Of a DNA stretch of 64,000 nucleotides, positions 16,244-24,830 are shown in pieces. Each line of letters opens with the position of its first letter. Position 1 is the stretch's first letter. The position numbers were made by a program, and so were the translations under genes. The notes beneath the pieces are model-generated. The model ran no database searches and was not told where the DNA came from. It saw only the letters and a program-made list of their open reading frames with translations. The stretch is from Rhodospirillaceae bacterium (GTDB lineage Bacteria; Pseudomonadota; Alphaproteobacteria; MPNO01; UBA2964), in NCBI GenBank assembly GCA_018660305.1, contig JABJKO010000002.1:1-64000 (forward strand). Reading direction: 5' to 3'.

Positions 16244-18628
16244 TCAGTCACCATTCAAAAGTTTTTCCAGATCGCGCACCCGCATGGGGAGCGTGGTGAT
16301 TTCCTTGCCGAGGGGTTCCAGCGCATCGTTGACCGCGCCGGCGATGGCCGCCGGGCTGCCGAGATAACCGGATTCACCCGAACCTTTCTGGCCCATGGGG
16401 GTCAGGGGTGACGGGGTGTAATGCTTGACCATGGTGATGGACGGGATCTCGTGCGAAGACGGCAGCAGATAATCCATGAACGAGCCCGACAGATGCTGGC
16501 CCATCTCGTCATATTCGAATTTTTCATAAAGCGCCGCGCCGATACCATGGGCGATGCCGCCGAGGGTCATGCCGCGCACGATGTCGGGGTTGATGACCGT
16601 GCCGCAATCATGGCCGATATGATAATCGAGGATCTCCACCTGACCGGTATTCCGGTCGATCACCACCAGCGGCACGTGGGCCTCGAAGGAATAGCAGGGA
16701 TACATCTGCACCGTGCCATCGGCGGCCGGCATGGCACCGCCGGTGGGGACTTCCCAGACGAAATTGGCCTGCAGGCCCGGTTCGGAGCCCAGCGGCATCT
16801 CGTGATATTTTCGGTGGGCGATATCGACCAGCTGTTCCCAACTCATCACTTTTGAGGGATCGCCCTCTACCGACACGTCGCCGGACTCATATATCAGACG
16901 GTCAACGGGGAGCTGGAAATTATGGGCCGCGATCTCCAGCACTTTTTCTCGGATCTTCGTGGCCGCGCCACTGGCCGCGCCGCCCAGCATGATGGCCATG
17001 CGCGAGCCCACCGGGCTGTTGGATGGCAGCGCCATCAGCGATTCCGCATGCACCGCGCGAATTGTTTCCGGGTCGCGGCCGAGTTCTTCGCCGATCACGG
17101 TTGAGACCAGCGTTTCGTGGCCCTGGCCGGCTGTGGACGTCCCGATGGAGGCGGTGATGGTCCCCAGCATATCCACCTTGATAAGACACGATTCCATCCA
17201 GGTGGTGGTGTCGTTCTTGAGATTGAACAGGGGCTCGAAGGAGGAATTGCCGCCGGACGGCTCGAGGCAGGTGGACAGTCCGACGCCGGCGAGTTTGCCC
17301 TCGGCCCGCAGGGCATCGCGTTTGGCGTGGATCTCGGTCCATTGCGCCGACTCCATGACTTTTTCCAGCACGGCATGATAGTCGCCGCTGTCATATTCCG
17401 ATCCGCTGGGGATGCGCCAGGGAAACTCGTCGGCCCTGATCAGATTGCGCCGGCGGACTTCATCGCGGTCGAGACCAAGCTTGCGGGCGACCTTGTCCAC
17501 GGCGGTCTCGATGGCAAAGTTGGTCGGCGCCTGACCGAAACCACGCACTGCTTCCTGGCTGGTCTTGTTGGTGGAGACTGAGGTTGCCTCGTATTCGGCG
17601 CTGCCAATTCGATAGGGCCCGACGATGGCGCTGACCGGCTTGCCGAGCTGTAATGGCGCGCGGCCCGGATAGCAGCCGCAATCGTCTGTCGCCTTGATGC
17701 GCATCGACGACATGATGCCGTCATTGTCGAAAGCCACCTCCATGTCGAAGATGCGATCCGGCCCGTGCATCTCGCCGCCCGACATGTTCTCCAGCCGGTC
17801 TTCGATGAAACGGACGGGCGCGCGCAGCTTGCGCGTCAGATAGCTCACGATGACGGTCTGCCGGATGCCGCGCTTGAGACCGTAGGAGCCGCCCACATCC
17901 ACATCGAAATGCACGTTCACGGCGTTTACCGGCATGCGCAGCGCGCGGGCGATCTGCTCGGGATATTTGGGCATCTGGATCGATGCCCAGACATCGAGCT
18001 GGTCCTTGCCGTCATCCCAGTTGGCGGTAACGGCAAAGGTCTCAATGGGGATCGTGGAACACCGGCTCCAGCGTGCGCGGAATTCGAGCGTGTTGGGGGC
18101 GGCGGCGAAATCGTCATCCACATCGCCCCACACCCATTTTCTGTTGAAAAAGACATTGCTGCCATTTTCCGGATGAACCAGGGGCGCCCCGTCTTCGAGC
18201 GCTTTCTCGGGGTCGATGACGTGGTCGAGCATTTCGTAATCGATCTCAACCAGCTCCATGGCGTCTTCGGCGATATGGCGGGAATCGGCGACCACGGCGG
18301 CAACCCATTCGCCGGCATAACGGGCGCGCCCATGGGCCAGCGGCAGGCGCTTCACGTTGGGGAGATCAAGACCTGACAGAAGCGGGTTGATGTGCTCGAA
18401 CAGTTCGGCGCCGGTCAGCACGTAACGCACACCGGGAAGCGCCAGCGCCTGTTCCGCGTCGATGGATTTGATTTCGGCACAGGCATAGGGGCTCGAGACC
18501 ATGGCCACATGCAGCATGCCGGGCAGTTGAATGTCGGCGGCGAATTTGCCGCGGCCGGTGACAAACCGCTTGTCCTCCTTGACCCGGCGCTTATGCGAGA
18601 CATAGCGGAACTCGCGGGTCTCGGTCAT
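16244..18628 (-). CDS. Xanthine-dehydrogenase-family molybdenum subunit (CoxL-like)
   Basis: ATG 18628 gives 794 residues and overlaps the small subunit by four bases. The N-terminal Ald_Xan_dh_C-like part (RFVTGRGKFAADIQLPGMLHVAMVSSPYA) leads into molybdopterin-binding domains with VRGFGQAPTNFAIE, TAGQGHETLVSTVIGEELG and GQKGSGESGYLGSP near the end, where Glu752 is the expected catalytic base. The CO-dehydrogenase motif AYRCSFR is absent, so this is a hydroxylase of an organic substrate. Such enzymes insert water-derived oxygen into N-heteroaromatics, aldehydes or furoyl-CoA. It forms an LMS trio with the next two genes. Confidence 0.93.
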   Translation of the reverse strand: MTETREFRYVSHKRRVKEDKRFVTGRGKFAADIQLPGMLHVAMVSSPYACAEIKSIDAEQALALPGVRYVLTGAELFEHINPLLSGLDLPNVKRLPLAHGRARYAGEWVAAVVADSRHIAEDAMELVEIDYEMLDHVIDPEKALEDGAPLVHPENGSNVFFNRKWVWGDVDDDFAAAPNTLEFRARWSRCSTIPIETFAVTANWDDGKDQLDVWASIQMPKYPEQIARALRMPVNAVNVHFDVDVGGSYGLKRGIRQTVIVSYLTRKLRAPVRFIEDRLENMSGGEMHGPDRIFDMEVAFDNDGIMSSMRIKATDDCGCYPGRAPLQLGKPVSAIVGPYRIGSAEYEATSVSTNKTSQEAVRGFGQAPTNFAIETAVDKVARKLGLDRDEVRRRNLIRADEFPWRIPSGSEYDSGDYHAVLEKVMESAQWTEIHAKRDALRAEGKLAGVGLSTCLEPSGGNSSFEPLFNLKNDTTTWMESCLIKVDMLGTITASIGTSTAGQGHETLVSTVIGEELGRDPETIRAVHAESLMALPSNSPVGSRMAIMLGGAASGAATKIREKVLEIAAHNFQLPVDRLIYESGDVSVEGDPSKVMSWEQLVDIAHRKYHEMPLGSEPGLQANFVWEVPTGGAMPAADGTVQMYPCYSFEAHVPLVVIDRNTGQVEILDYHIGHDCGTVINPDIVRGMTLGGIAHGIGAALYEKFEYDEMGQHLSGSFMDYLLPSSHEIPSITMVKHYTPSPLTPMGQKGSGESGYLGSPAAIAGAVNDALEPLGKEITTLPMRVRDLEKLLNGD

Positions 18629-19110
18629 GGCCGGTCCCCCCGCATTTTGCCAGCCGCCATCTGCACCGCTTCGACGATCTGCTGATAGCCGGTACAGCGG
18701 CACAGATTGCCGCCGATGGCGTGGCGGATTTCTTCCTCCGTCGGGGACGGATTTTGGGCCAGCAGGGCGTGGCTCGCCATCAGCATGCCCGGCGTGCAAT
18801 AGCCGCACTGCAGGGCGTGGTTTTCCCAGAACGCATCCTGAAGCGGGCTTAGCGCGCCGTCCTCCTGTTCCAACCCCTCGACAGTGGTGATGTCATGCCC
18901 GTCGGCCTGCACCGCATACATCAGGCACGAGCGCACTGGCTTGCCGTCAAACACCACCGAACAGGCGCCGCAGACGCCGTGTTCGCAGCCGATATGGGTG
19001 CCGGTCAGGCCCAGCACGTCGCGCAGGAAATCCACCAGGGTGAGGCGGGCCTCCGCATGGCCGGTCATCTCGCGGCCGTTTACCGTGACGGTAATCCTAT
19101 GCTCGCTCAT
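18625..19110 (-). CDS. 2Fe-2S subunit of the xanthine-dehydrogenase-family hydroxylase (CoxS-like)
   Basis: A 161-residue ferredoxin-like subunit. C42-x4-C47-x2-C50-x11-C62 binds the plant-type 2Fe-2S centre; C102-x2-C105 and C137-x1-C139 bind the second centre near the molybdopterin. Both motifs are complete. It passes electrons from the molybdenum site to the FAD subunit. It overlaps both neighbours by four bases, so the three subunits are co-translated from a promoter upstream of 19988. Confidence 0.95.
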   Translation of the reverse strand: MSEHRITVTVNGREMTGHAEARLTLVDFLRDVLGLTGTHIGCEHGVCGACSVVFDGKPVRSCLMYAVQADGHDITTVEGLEQEDGALSPLQDAFWENHALQCGYCTPGMLMASHALLAQNPSPTEEEIRHAIGGNLCRCTGYQQIVEAVQMAAGKMRGDRP

Positions 19111-19988
19111 GCGGTACCACCCCTGGCATTGTCGCGGGCCGACAGGATCGCGCGTTCGACCATGACCCGGGCAACCCGCCGCCGATAGGCAGCATCGGCG
19201 TGGACATCACCCTGCGGCTCAACCAGACCAGCGACCCGGGCGGTTTCCGCGTTGATGGTCGTGTCGTCAAGCGTCGTGCCGGTCAGGGCGGTCTCTACTT
19301 CGGTGAGCCGTAGGGGAGCCGGGGAGGCGCCACCCAGGGCCACATGCAGCCTGTGACAGGTGCCGCCGGCATCGAGGGAAATCTGTGCGGCGGCGGCGGC
19401 CAGCGCGAAATCGCTGTCGCGGATACTGACCTCGTGAAAACCATGGCTCGTTCTTTCCGCCGGCCAGATGGGAAAGCGGATTTCGGTCAGGCATTCATGG
19501 GGTTCCAGCGCCGTTGCCATGGCGGAATCGAAAAAGGCGGCCGCGGGGATCGTGCGCTGGCCATTGACAGTCCGGGCAACCATCTCGGCATCGAGAAGCC
19601 GGGCGATAAGCGGCAGTTCGGCCGCCGGATCCGCATTGCACAGGCTGCCGCCGATGGTGCCGCGATTGCGGGTCTGGTCATGACCCACATGGCTCAGGGC
19701 TTCCGCGAGCACCGGGATGTGCCCTCTGACAAGGGTCGATGTCAGCGCGTCGGCCTGTCGCGTGCCGGCGCCGACAATCAGGCGGTCGCCATCCACCGCG
19801 ATACCGGACATCTCGGCGATGCCATTTATATCGATCAACAATGTCGGACGGGCGAGCCGTATGGCCATCAGCGGCACCAGAGTCTGCCCGCCGGCGATAA
19901 TGCGGGCCTCGCCATCGCCGTCGGCAAGCGCCCGGCAGGCCTCTTCGATGGAGGCGGCGCGCATATAATCGAACGGGGCGGCTTTCAT
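19107..19988 (-). CDS. FAD-binding subunit of the xanthine-dehydrogenase-family hydroxylase (CoxM-like)
   Basis: A 293-residue FAD_binding_5 protein. IIAGGQTLVPLMAIRLARPTLLIDI near 31-55 and HDQTRNRGTIGGSLCNADPAAELP near 105-128 are the two FAD-contact motifs of this family. It re-oxidises the Fe-S centres and hands electrons to an acceptor that is not evident here. It is first in the operon. Its start at 19988 faces the UbiD-type gene across about 160 bases, so a shared divergent control region is likely. Confidence 0.95.
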   Translation of the reverse strand: MKAAPFDYMRAASIEEACRALADGDGEARIIAGGQTLVPLMAIRLARPTLLIDINGIAEMSGIAVDGDRLIVGAGTRQADALTSTLVRGHIPVLAEALSHVGHDQTRNRGTIGGSLCNADPAAELPLIARLLDAEMVARTVNGQRTIPAAAFFDSAMATALEPHECLTEIRFPIWPAERTSHGFHEVSIRDSDFALAAAAAQISLDAGGTCHRLHVALGGASPAPLRLTEVETALTGTTLDDTTINAETARVAGLVEPQGDVHADAAYRRRVARVMVERAILSARDNARGGTA

Positions 19989-20147
19989 GGAAACAGGTTC
20001 CGGTGTCGGATGGTATGACGGTGCTGACGCGTGATCTCTGGCAAGTTCAGGCGAACCTATGAAGGGGGTCGGGGGTTGTCAATGCGCGGGCGTATGGCAT
20101 AACGGGCCAACCGCGTTTTGTGGATAGAAATTAAGGTGGATTTGGCT

Positions 20148-21803
20148 ATGGATGGGATGCAGCGGGACTATCGCGATCTTCACGAGCACATCAAGGCGCT
20201 CGACGAGGCGGGGCTGTTGATTACGGTGGACGATCCGGTGGACAAGGATACCGAGATGCACTCGCTGGTGCGATGGCAGTTCGTCGGCGGTCTCAAGGAA
20301 GAAGAGCGCAAGGCGTTCCTGTTCCGCAACGTGATCAATGCGAAGGGCCGCAAATACGATCTGCCCATCGTGGTCGGTGCTCTGGCCGCCAATCAGGACA
20401 TCTATAGTGTCGGGATGGGGGTGCCGGTTGAGGAAATCGGCGCCCGCTGGGAGCATGCCATTGCCAACCCGATCCCGCCGGTTATCGTCGATGAGGCGCC
20501 CTGCCATGAGGTGATCATCGAAGGCGCCGATCTGCAGGGCGAGGGCAGGGGCATAGATTCGCTACCCATCCCGGTCTCCACCCCGGGATTCGATGCGGCG
20601 CCGACCCTGACCTCCACCAATGTGGTCACCCGCGATCCCGATACCGGGGTGCAGAATATGGGCACCTACCGCGCCGCCCTGAAGGCGTCAGACCGCATGG
20701 TGGTGCGCATGGCCACCCGGGTCGGCGGCGCCGGAGGGTATGTTCATTACAAGAAGCATCGCGAACGCGGCGACAAGAAAATGCCGGTTGCCATCGTCCT
20801 GGGGTGTCCGCCGGCCGTGGCCTTCATGGGGCCACAGAAGCTGCCGGTCGATATGGATGAGGTCAGTGTCGCCGGTGGCCTGGTGGGCGCGCCGATCCGC
20901 ATGGTCAAGGCGCGCACCGTCGATGTGCTGGTGCCGGCGGAATCCGAACTGGTCATAGAAGGTCTGATCGACACCGAGATGGTCGAGCCCGAAGGTCCGT
21001 TCGGCGAAAGCCACGGCCATGTGGCGCTGGAAGAATTCAATATGCCTCTGCAGGTGACCGCCATCACCCACCGCAAGGACGCGGTGCTGACTTCTTATAT
21101 AAGTCAGGCGGCGCCGTCGGAATCCAGCGTCATCAAGCGGGTCGCCTATGAGCCTCTGTTTCTCGGTCATTTGCGGGACGGGCTTGGTATTAAAGGGGTA
21201 AAGAAAGTCTCGCTGCATGAACCGCTCACCGGGCTGCTGCGCGTCACCATTATCACGTTGGAAAAGGACACGCCCAAGACGGAGATCTGGCGCGCGCTCT
21301 ATGGGGCGGCCTATTTCAAGGGCGATTGCAGCAAAATTTGTATCGCGGTGAACGAGGATATCGATCCCGACAATGCCGATGCGCTGCTGTGGGCCATGGC
21401 CTACCGGCTGAACCCGGTGGACGACGTGATCACGCTTGGCCATCGCGGGCAGGGTCATGGGCCCAAGCGCGAACATACGGGCGAAGAAGATTCTACGCTT
21501 CTGATTGACGCCACCATGAAAAGCGATATGCCGCCGGTGGCGCTGCCGACCAAGGAATACATGGAGCGCGGTCTGGCCCTGTGGAACAAGCTTGGCCTGC
21601 CGCCGGTGCGGCCGCAGCCGCCTTGGTTCGGCTATTCACTGGGCGACTGGACCCAGGATTGGGCCGATGCCGCGCAACGCGCCGCCGAAGGAGATTATCT
21701 TGAGAATGGTGCGCGGTCGCTGCAACGTCAGCAAAAGGGCCTCATACCGGAAACCTCGGTGCGCGATGTCGAAGACGGCTGGGACGACAAGGAGACGTTT
21801 TAG
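20148..21803 (+). CDS. UbiD-family prenyl-FMN-dependent decarboxylase
   Basis: ATG 20148 is preferred, with AAGGTGG about 9 bases before it; a TTG at 20118 is possible. The 551-residue protein has UbiD features: FLFRNVINAKGRKYDLPIVVGALAAN, an Arg-rich substrate region (ASDRMVVRMATRVGGAGG) and EPEGPFGESHGH near 290, which supplies the paired acidic residues of the E-R-E catalytic triad. UbiD enzymes reversibly decarboxylate aromatic, heteroaromatic or acrylic acids using prenylated FMN. No UbiX prenyltransferase is in the window. It is divergent from the hydroxylase operon and directly upstream of a TRAP transporter, consistent with an imported carboxylic acid. Confidence 0.9.
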   Translation: MDGMQRDYRDLHEHIKALDEAGLLITVDDPVDKDTEMHSLVRWQFVGGLKEEERKAFLFRNVINAKGRKYDLPIVVGALAANQDIYSVGMGVPVEEIGARWEHAIANPIPPVIVDEAPCHEVIIEGADLQGEGRGIDSLPIPVSTPGFDAAPTLTSTNVVTRDPDTGVQNMGTYRAALKASDRMVVRMATRVGGAGGYVHYKKHRERGDKKMPVAIVLGCPPAVAFMGPQKLPVDMDEVSVAGGLVGAPIRMVKARTVDVLVPAESELVIEGLIDTEMVEPEGPFGESHGHVALEEFNMPLQVTAITHRKDAVLTSYISQAAPSESSVIKRVAYEPLFLGHLRDGLGIKGVKKVSLHEPLTGLLRVTIITLEKDTPKTEIWRALYGAAYFKGDCSKICIAVNEDIDPDNADALLWAMAYRLNPVDDVITLGHRGQGHGPKREHTGEEDSTLLIDATMKSDMPPVALPTKEYMERGLALWNKLGLPPVRPQPPWFGYSLGDWTQDWADAAQRAAEGDYLENGARSLQRQQKGLIPETSVRDVEDGWDDKETF

Positions 21804-21817
21804 GGCTGGCCAACGAA

Positions 21818-21846
21818 TTGACACAATTGGGTGGTCTGTCACTATG
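21818..21846 (+). promoter_or_regulatory. Possible sigma-70 promoter of the first dctP
   Basis: A consensus -35 TTGACA at 21818-21823 is followed after 16 bases by CACTAT (21840-21845). The -10 match is weak. A very similar arrangement, TTGACA then CAGTAT, precedes the second dctP, which supports both. It lies about 85 bases before the first dctP start and 15 bases after the UbiD gene stop. Confidence 0.4.
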
Positions 21847-21930
21847 CGGCGCGCTACACAGGGACTCTATTTTAGGCATCTGGAAGTTCACTCAAACTCG
21901 ATTTTAGAAACGATCATTAGGGAGACAATT

Positions 21931-22974
21931 ATGATCAACATGAAAACTCTTACGGCAGTGGCTGCCGCATCGGCCGTCCTCGGGCTGTCGAATTCGACGG
22001 TGGCCATGGAAAAAACCATGACTTCCGTGACCTCGCTGCAGCAGACCAATGTGCTGGCGCAGTCATTTCTTCGAAAATTTGTCGCCGTAGTGAACAAATC
22101 GGGCGGTGGCGTGCTCCAGATCAAGTATCTTGGCGGTCAGGAAATCGTTCCGCCCCGTAAGGCGGCTGCGGCGCTTAAGCGCGGTCAGTTCGACGTCCTC
22201 AGCAGCCCGACGGCCTATTACATCGGCACCGTGCCTGAAGGCTACGGCCTGCTGGCCTCGAACCAGGGGCCTCGGGTTCTGCGGTCCAATGGCGGCTGGG
22301 AACTTCTGCAGAAAATCTATGCCGAGAAGGCCGGCGCCCATCTGCTGAGCTGGGGCTCAAACATGACGTCCTATCACATGTATCTGGCCAAGAAGCCGAA
22401 GATGAGTGCCGATGGTCTGCCGGACCTGAACGGCATGAAGATGCGGGCAACCGGCACCTATCGGCCCCTGTTCCGCGCTCTCGGCGCCACCACCATCAAC
22501 ATCAAGTCTTCGGAAGTGATCACCGCGATCCAGCGGGGCACAGTCGACGGTTTCGGGTTCACCGACGTGTCACTGCCGGCCATCGGCCTTCATAAGGTGA
22601 CCAAATACCGGGTTCAGCCCAATTTCTACCAGACCAACACAGTCGAGACGATCAATCTGAATTCCTGGAAGTCGTTGAACCAGGCTCAGAAGGACCTGCT
22701 GAACCGGATGGCCATCGAATACGAGGTCACCTCCGTCCAGTACGTTGAATCAGAGCGTCTGAAGGAAGAAGTGCAAATCCAGGCTGCTGGCGTGAAGGAT
22801 ATCGTGCTCAAAGGCGCAACCGCCGCCAAGTATCTGGAAATTGCCCATGGTGAAATCTGGAAAGAGCTGAAGAAGCGCTCCAAGTATCACGATCAGTTGA
22901 AGTCGTTGCTCTACAAGCCGGGCAAGGCCAACCGCCAGCTCAAGATCAAGCAAGCCCTCGACATGAAACGCTAA
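21931..22974 (+). CDS. TRAP transporter solute-binding protein (DctP family), copy 1
   Basis: ATG 21931 with GGGAGA eight bases upstream gives 347 residues. A signal peptide (MINMKTLTAVAAASAVLGLSN) ends near Ala25. The mature protein contains IKYLGGQEIVPPRKAAAALKRGQFDVL, the region that defines the binding cleft, and GMKMRATGTYRPLFRALGAT, where the conserved Arg of DctP proteins (in KMRAT) clamps the substrate carboxylate. It is periplasmic and delivers an organic acid to the DctQM pair downstream. A terminator follows it before a close paralog. Confidence 0.93.
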   Translation: MINMKTLTAVAAASAVLGLSNSTVAMEKTMTSVTSLQQTNVLAQSFLRKFVAVVNKSGGGVLQIKYLGGQEIVPPRKAAAALKRGQFDVLSSPTAYYIGTVPEGYGLLASNQGPRVLRSNGGWELLQKIYAEKAGAHLLSWGSNMTSYHMYLAKKPKMSADGLPDLNGMKMRATGTYRPLFRALGATTINIKSSEVITAIQRGTVDGFGFTDVSLPAIGLHKVTKYRVQPNFYQTNTVETINLNSWKSLNQAQKDLLNRMAIEYEVTSVQYVESERLKEEVQIQAAGVKDIVLKGATAAKYLEIAHGEIWKELKKRSKYHDQLKSLLYKPGKANRQLKIKQALDMKR

Positions 22975-23021
22975 GACGCCAAGCCTTTCGCTAAAATTTA
23001 GGCTTGAAACAAATATCCAGC

Positions 23022-23054
23022 GGCGCCGGCAGCAATGTCGGCGCCGTAATTTTT
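23022..23054 (+). terminator. Rho-independent terminator between the two dctP copies
   Basis: GGCGCCGGCA (23022-23031), a GCAA tetraloop and TGTCGGCGCC (23036-23045) form a 10-pair stem with one G-T pair, followed by GTAATTTTT. It should end or attenuate transcripts of the first dctP, letting it be expressed above or apart from the permease genes. Confidence 0.8.
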
Positions 23055-23137
23055 ATAATTCTACTTGTGGACCCCTGCGCAGGAATTATTTCTGTGAAAT
23101 TTTGTCGAGAGAGGTGAGTGTCCCCACTGTTCACCGT

Positions 23138-23166
23138 TTGACATCAAAAAAGAGACCCGTCAGTAT
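23138..23166 (+). promoter_or_regulatory. Possible sigma-70 promoter of the second dctP
   Basis: TTGACA (23138-23143), a 17-base spacer and CAGTAT (23161-23166). The -35 is perfect and the spacing ideal, but the -10 is weak (three of six). It sits between a terminator and the second dctP and so would drive dctP2-dctQ-dctM separately. Confidence 0.45.
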
Positions 23167-23240
23167 GCCGCCCCATGGGATGGGCTCATAAAAGATCCAT
23201 TTTATTTTTTACCAGTGAGACGAGTCACAGGGAGATTATT

Positions 23241-24278
23241 ATGAATACAATGAAATTTGGTGTTAGTGCGATTGCGGCTACGACGATCCTCGCAACATCG
23301 TCGGCCTTTGCCATGGAAAAGACGCTCAACACGGTTACCGCGTTGCAGCAGACCAATATTTTGGCCCAAGCTTATCTCAAAACCTTCGTCGCTGAAGCCA
23401 ACGCCAACGGTAAGGGCCTCATTCAGATCAAGTATCTTGGTGGACAGGAAATCGTTCCGCCCCGCAAGGCAGCGTCAGCGCTCAAGCGCGGACAGTTCGA
23501 TGTCCTAAGCTGCCCGACCGCCTATTACATTGGTACCGTACCAGAAGGTTATGGCCTCTTGGCATCCAATCAGGGACCTCGCGCCCTGCGTGCCAATGGT
23601 GGTTTTGCCCTGCTTCAGAAGATTTACAAGGAAAAAGCCGGTTCGCACCTGCTGGCGTGGGGCGAGAACATGACGTCCTACTATATGTATCTTGGCAAAA
23701 AGCCCAAGATTGGTAGCGACGGTCTTCCCGATCTGACCGGTATGAAGATGCGCGCGACCGGCACCTATCGCCCTCTGTTCCGGGCGCTGGGCGCGACCAC
23801 TATCAACATTAAATCGAGCGAAATTCTCACCGCCATGCAGCGCAACACGGTTGATGGTTTCGGAATGACGGATACCTCGCTCTACGCCATCGGTCTCGCC
23901 AGCGTCACAAAGTATCGGGTATTTCCGAATTTCTATCAGACCAATCAGGTCGTGACCGTCAATCTGAACACGTGGGCAGGCCTCACAAATGCGCAAAAGA
24001 AGTTCATGAATGATCTGGCCCTCGCTTACGAGACCTCCTCGGTCCTGTTTGTCGAGTTGGAGCGCCTTAAGGAAGAGCCGCTTGTCAAGAAGGCCGGCGT
24101 CAAGGACATCGTTCTCAAGGGTGCGGCCGCGGCGAAGTATCTGGAAGTAGCCCATGGCGAGATCTGGAAAGAGCTGAAGAAGCGGTCCAAATATCACGAT
24201 CAACTCAAGCCGCTGCTCTACAAGCCGGGCAAGCCGAACCGTCAGTTCGATCTGGGCGACACCCGGCTGCAGAAATAG
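23241..24278 (+). CDS. TRAP transporter solute-binding protein (DctP family), copy 2
   Basis: ATG 23241 with GGGAGA eight bases upstream gives 345 residues, with a signal peptide ending near SAFA-M. It is a clear paralog of the previous gene: most motifs are the same (KYLGGQEIVPPRKA, GMKMRATGTYRPLFRALGAT, AHGEIWKELKKRSKYHDQL), with scattered changes. The two probably bind related acids with different affinity. It lies 34 bases before dctQ, so it is the copy most directly linked to the permease. Confidence 0.93.
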   Translation: MNTMKFGVSAIAATTILATSSAFAMEKTLNTVTALQQTNILAQAYLKTFVAEANANGKGLIQIKYLGGQEIVPPRKAASALKRGQFDVLSCPTAYYIGTVPEGYGLLASNQGPRALRANGGFALLQKIYKEKAGSHLLAWGENMTSYYMYLGKKPKIGSDGLPDLTGMKMRATGTYRPLFRALGATTINIKSSEILTAMQRNTVDGFGMTDTSLYAIGLASVTKYRVFPNFYQTNQVVTVNLNTWAGLTNAQKKFMNDLALAYETSSVLFVELERLKEEPLVKKAGVKDIVLKGAAAAKYLEVAHGEIWKELKKRSKYHDQLKPLLYKPGKPNRQFDLGDTRLQK

Positions 24279-24312
24279 GATTGCAAACGTAGACCATACG
24301 TAGAGCAAGCCT

Positions 24313-24828
24313 GTGCAGGCATTCGATAAATTCCTGGGACAGACGGTGACGGCGCTCGCGTGGTTCGCGTGCTCCCTCATCCCCTGCATGTTCCTCATGA
24401 TCACGATCGATGTATCGATCCGGACACTTGGAATGCGTCCGCCGTTGTTCACATCGTCCATAGTCGAGTATGCGCTTCTTTATTTAGCCATGTGTTCGGC
24501 GCCGTTTCTGGTGCGGACGCGTGGTCATGTGGTGATCGAAGCGCTTGTTACGGTCATGCCGGATGCGGTGCGTCGGGTGCTCGCCAAAATCGTGTATGTG
24601 GTTTGTATGCTGGCATCATTCCTGTTCGCGTATCTATGCTGGGGTATTTTTATCGATTACTGGAACGGCGGCGAACTGGATGTGCGCGGCATCGATATGC
24701 CTTATTGGCTCCAGTTTTTACCACTGCCACTTTGCTTCGGCCTGATCGGCCTTGAATTCATGCTCTATCTCGTTGGCGTCAGGTCCTATTACTCCTACGA
24801 CCTCGGCGAAGTGAAGGACGAACTCTAA
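24313..24828 (+). CDS. TRAP transporter small permease (DctQ)
   Basis: The start is GTG 24313. The 171-residue protein has four hydrophobic segments (about 13-35, 45-65, 90-112, 132-155) and the DctQ pattern VEYALLYLAMCSAPFLVRTRGHVVIEAL. It pairs with DctM to form the sodium-driven TRAP membrane complex. It is two bases from dctM and follows two binding proteins. Confidence 0.92.
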   Translation: MQAFDKFLGQTVTALAWFACSLIPCMFLMITIDVSIRTLGMRPPLFTSSIVEYALLYLAMCSAPFLVRTRGHVVIEALVTVMPDAVRRVLAKIVYVVCMLASFLFAYLCWGIFIDYWNGGELDVRGIDMPYWLQFLPLPLCFGLIGLEFMLYLVGVRSYYSYDLGEVKDEL

Positions 24829-24830
24829 CC

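Noticed and set aside
18629..18808. Sixty-codon N-terminal extension of the molybdenum subunit
   Set aside because: It runs through the 2Fe-2S subunit in another frame; MTETREFRYV at 18628 fits family starts and the four-base overlap.
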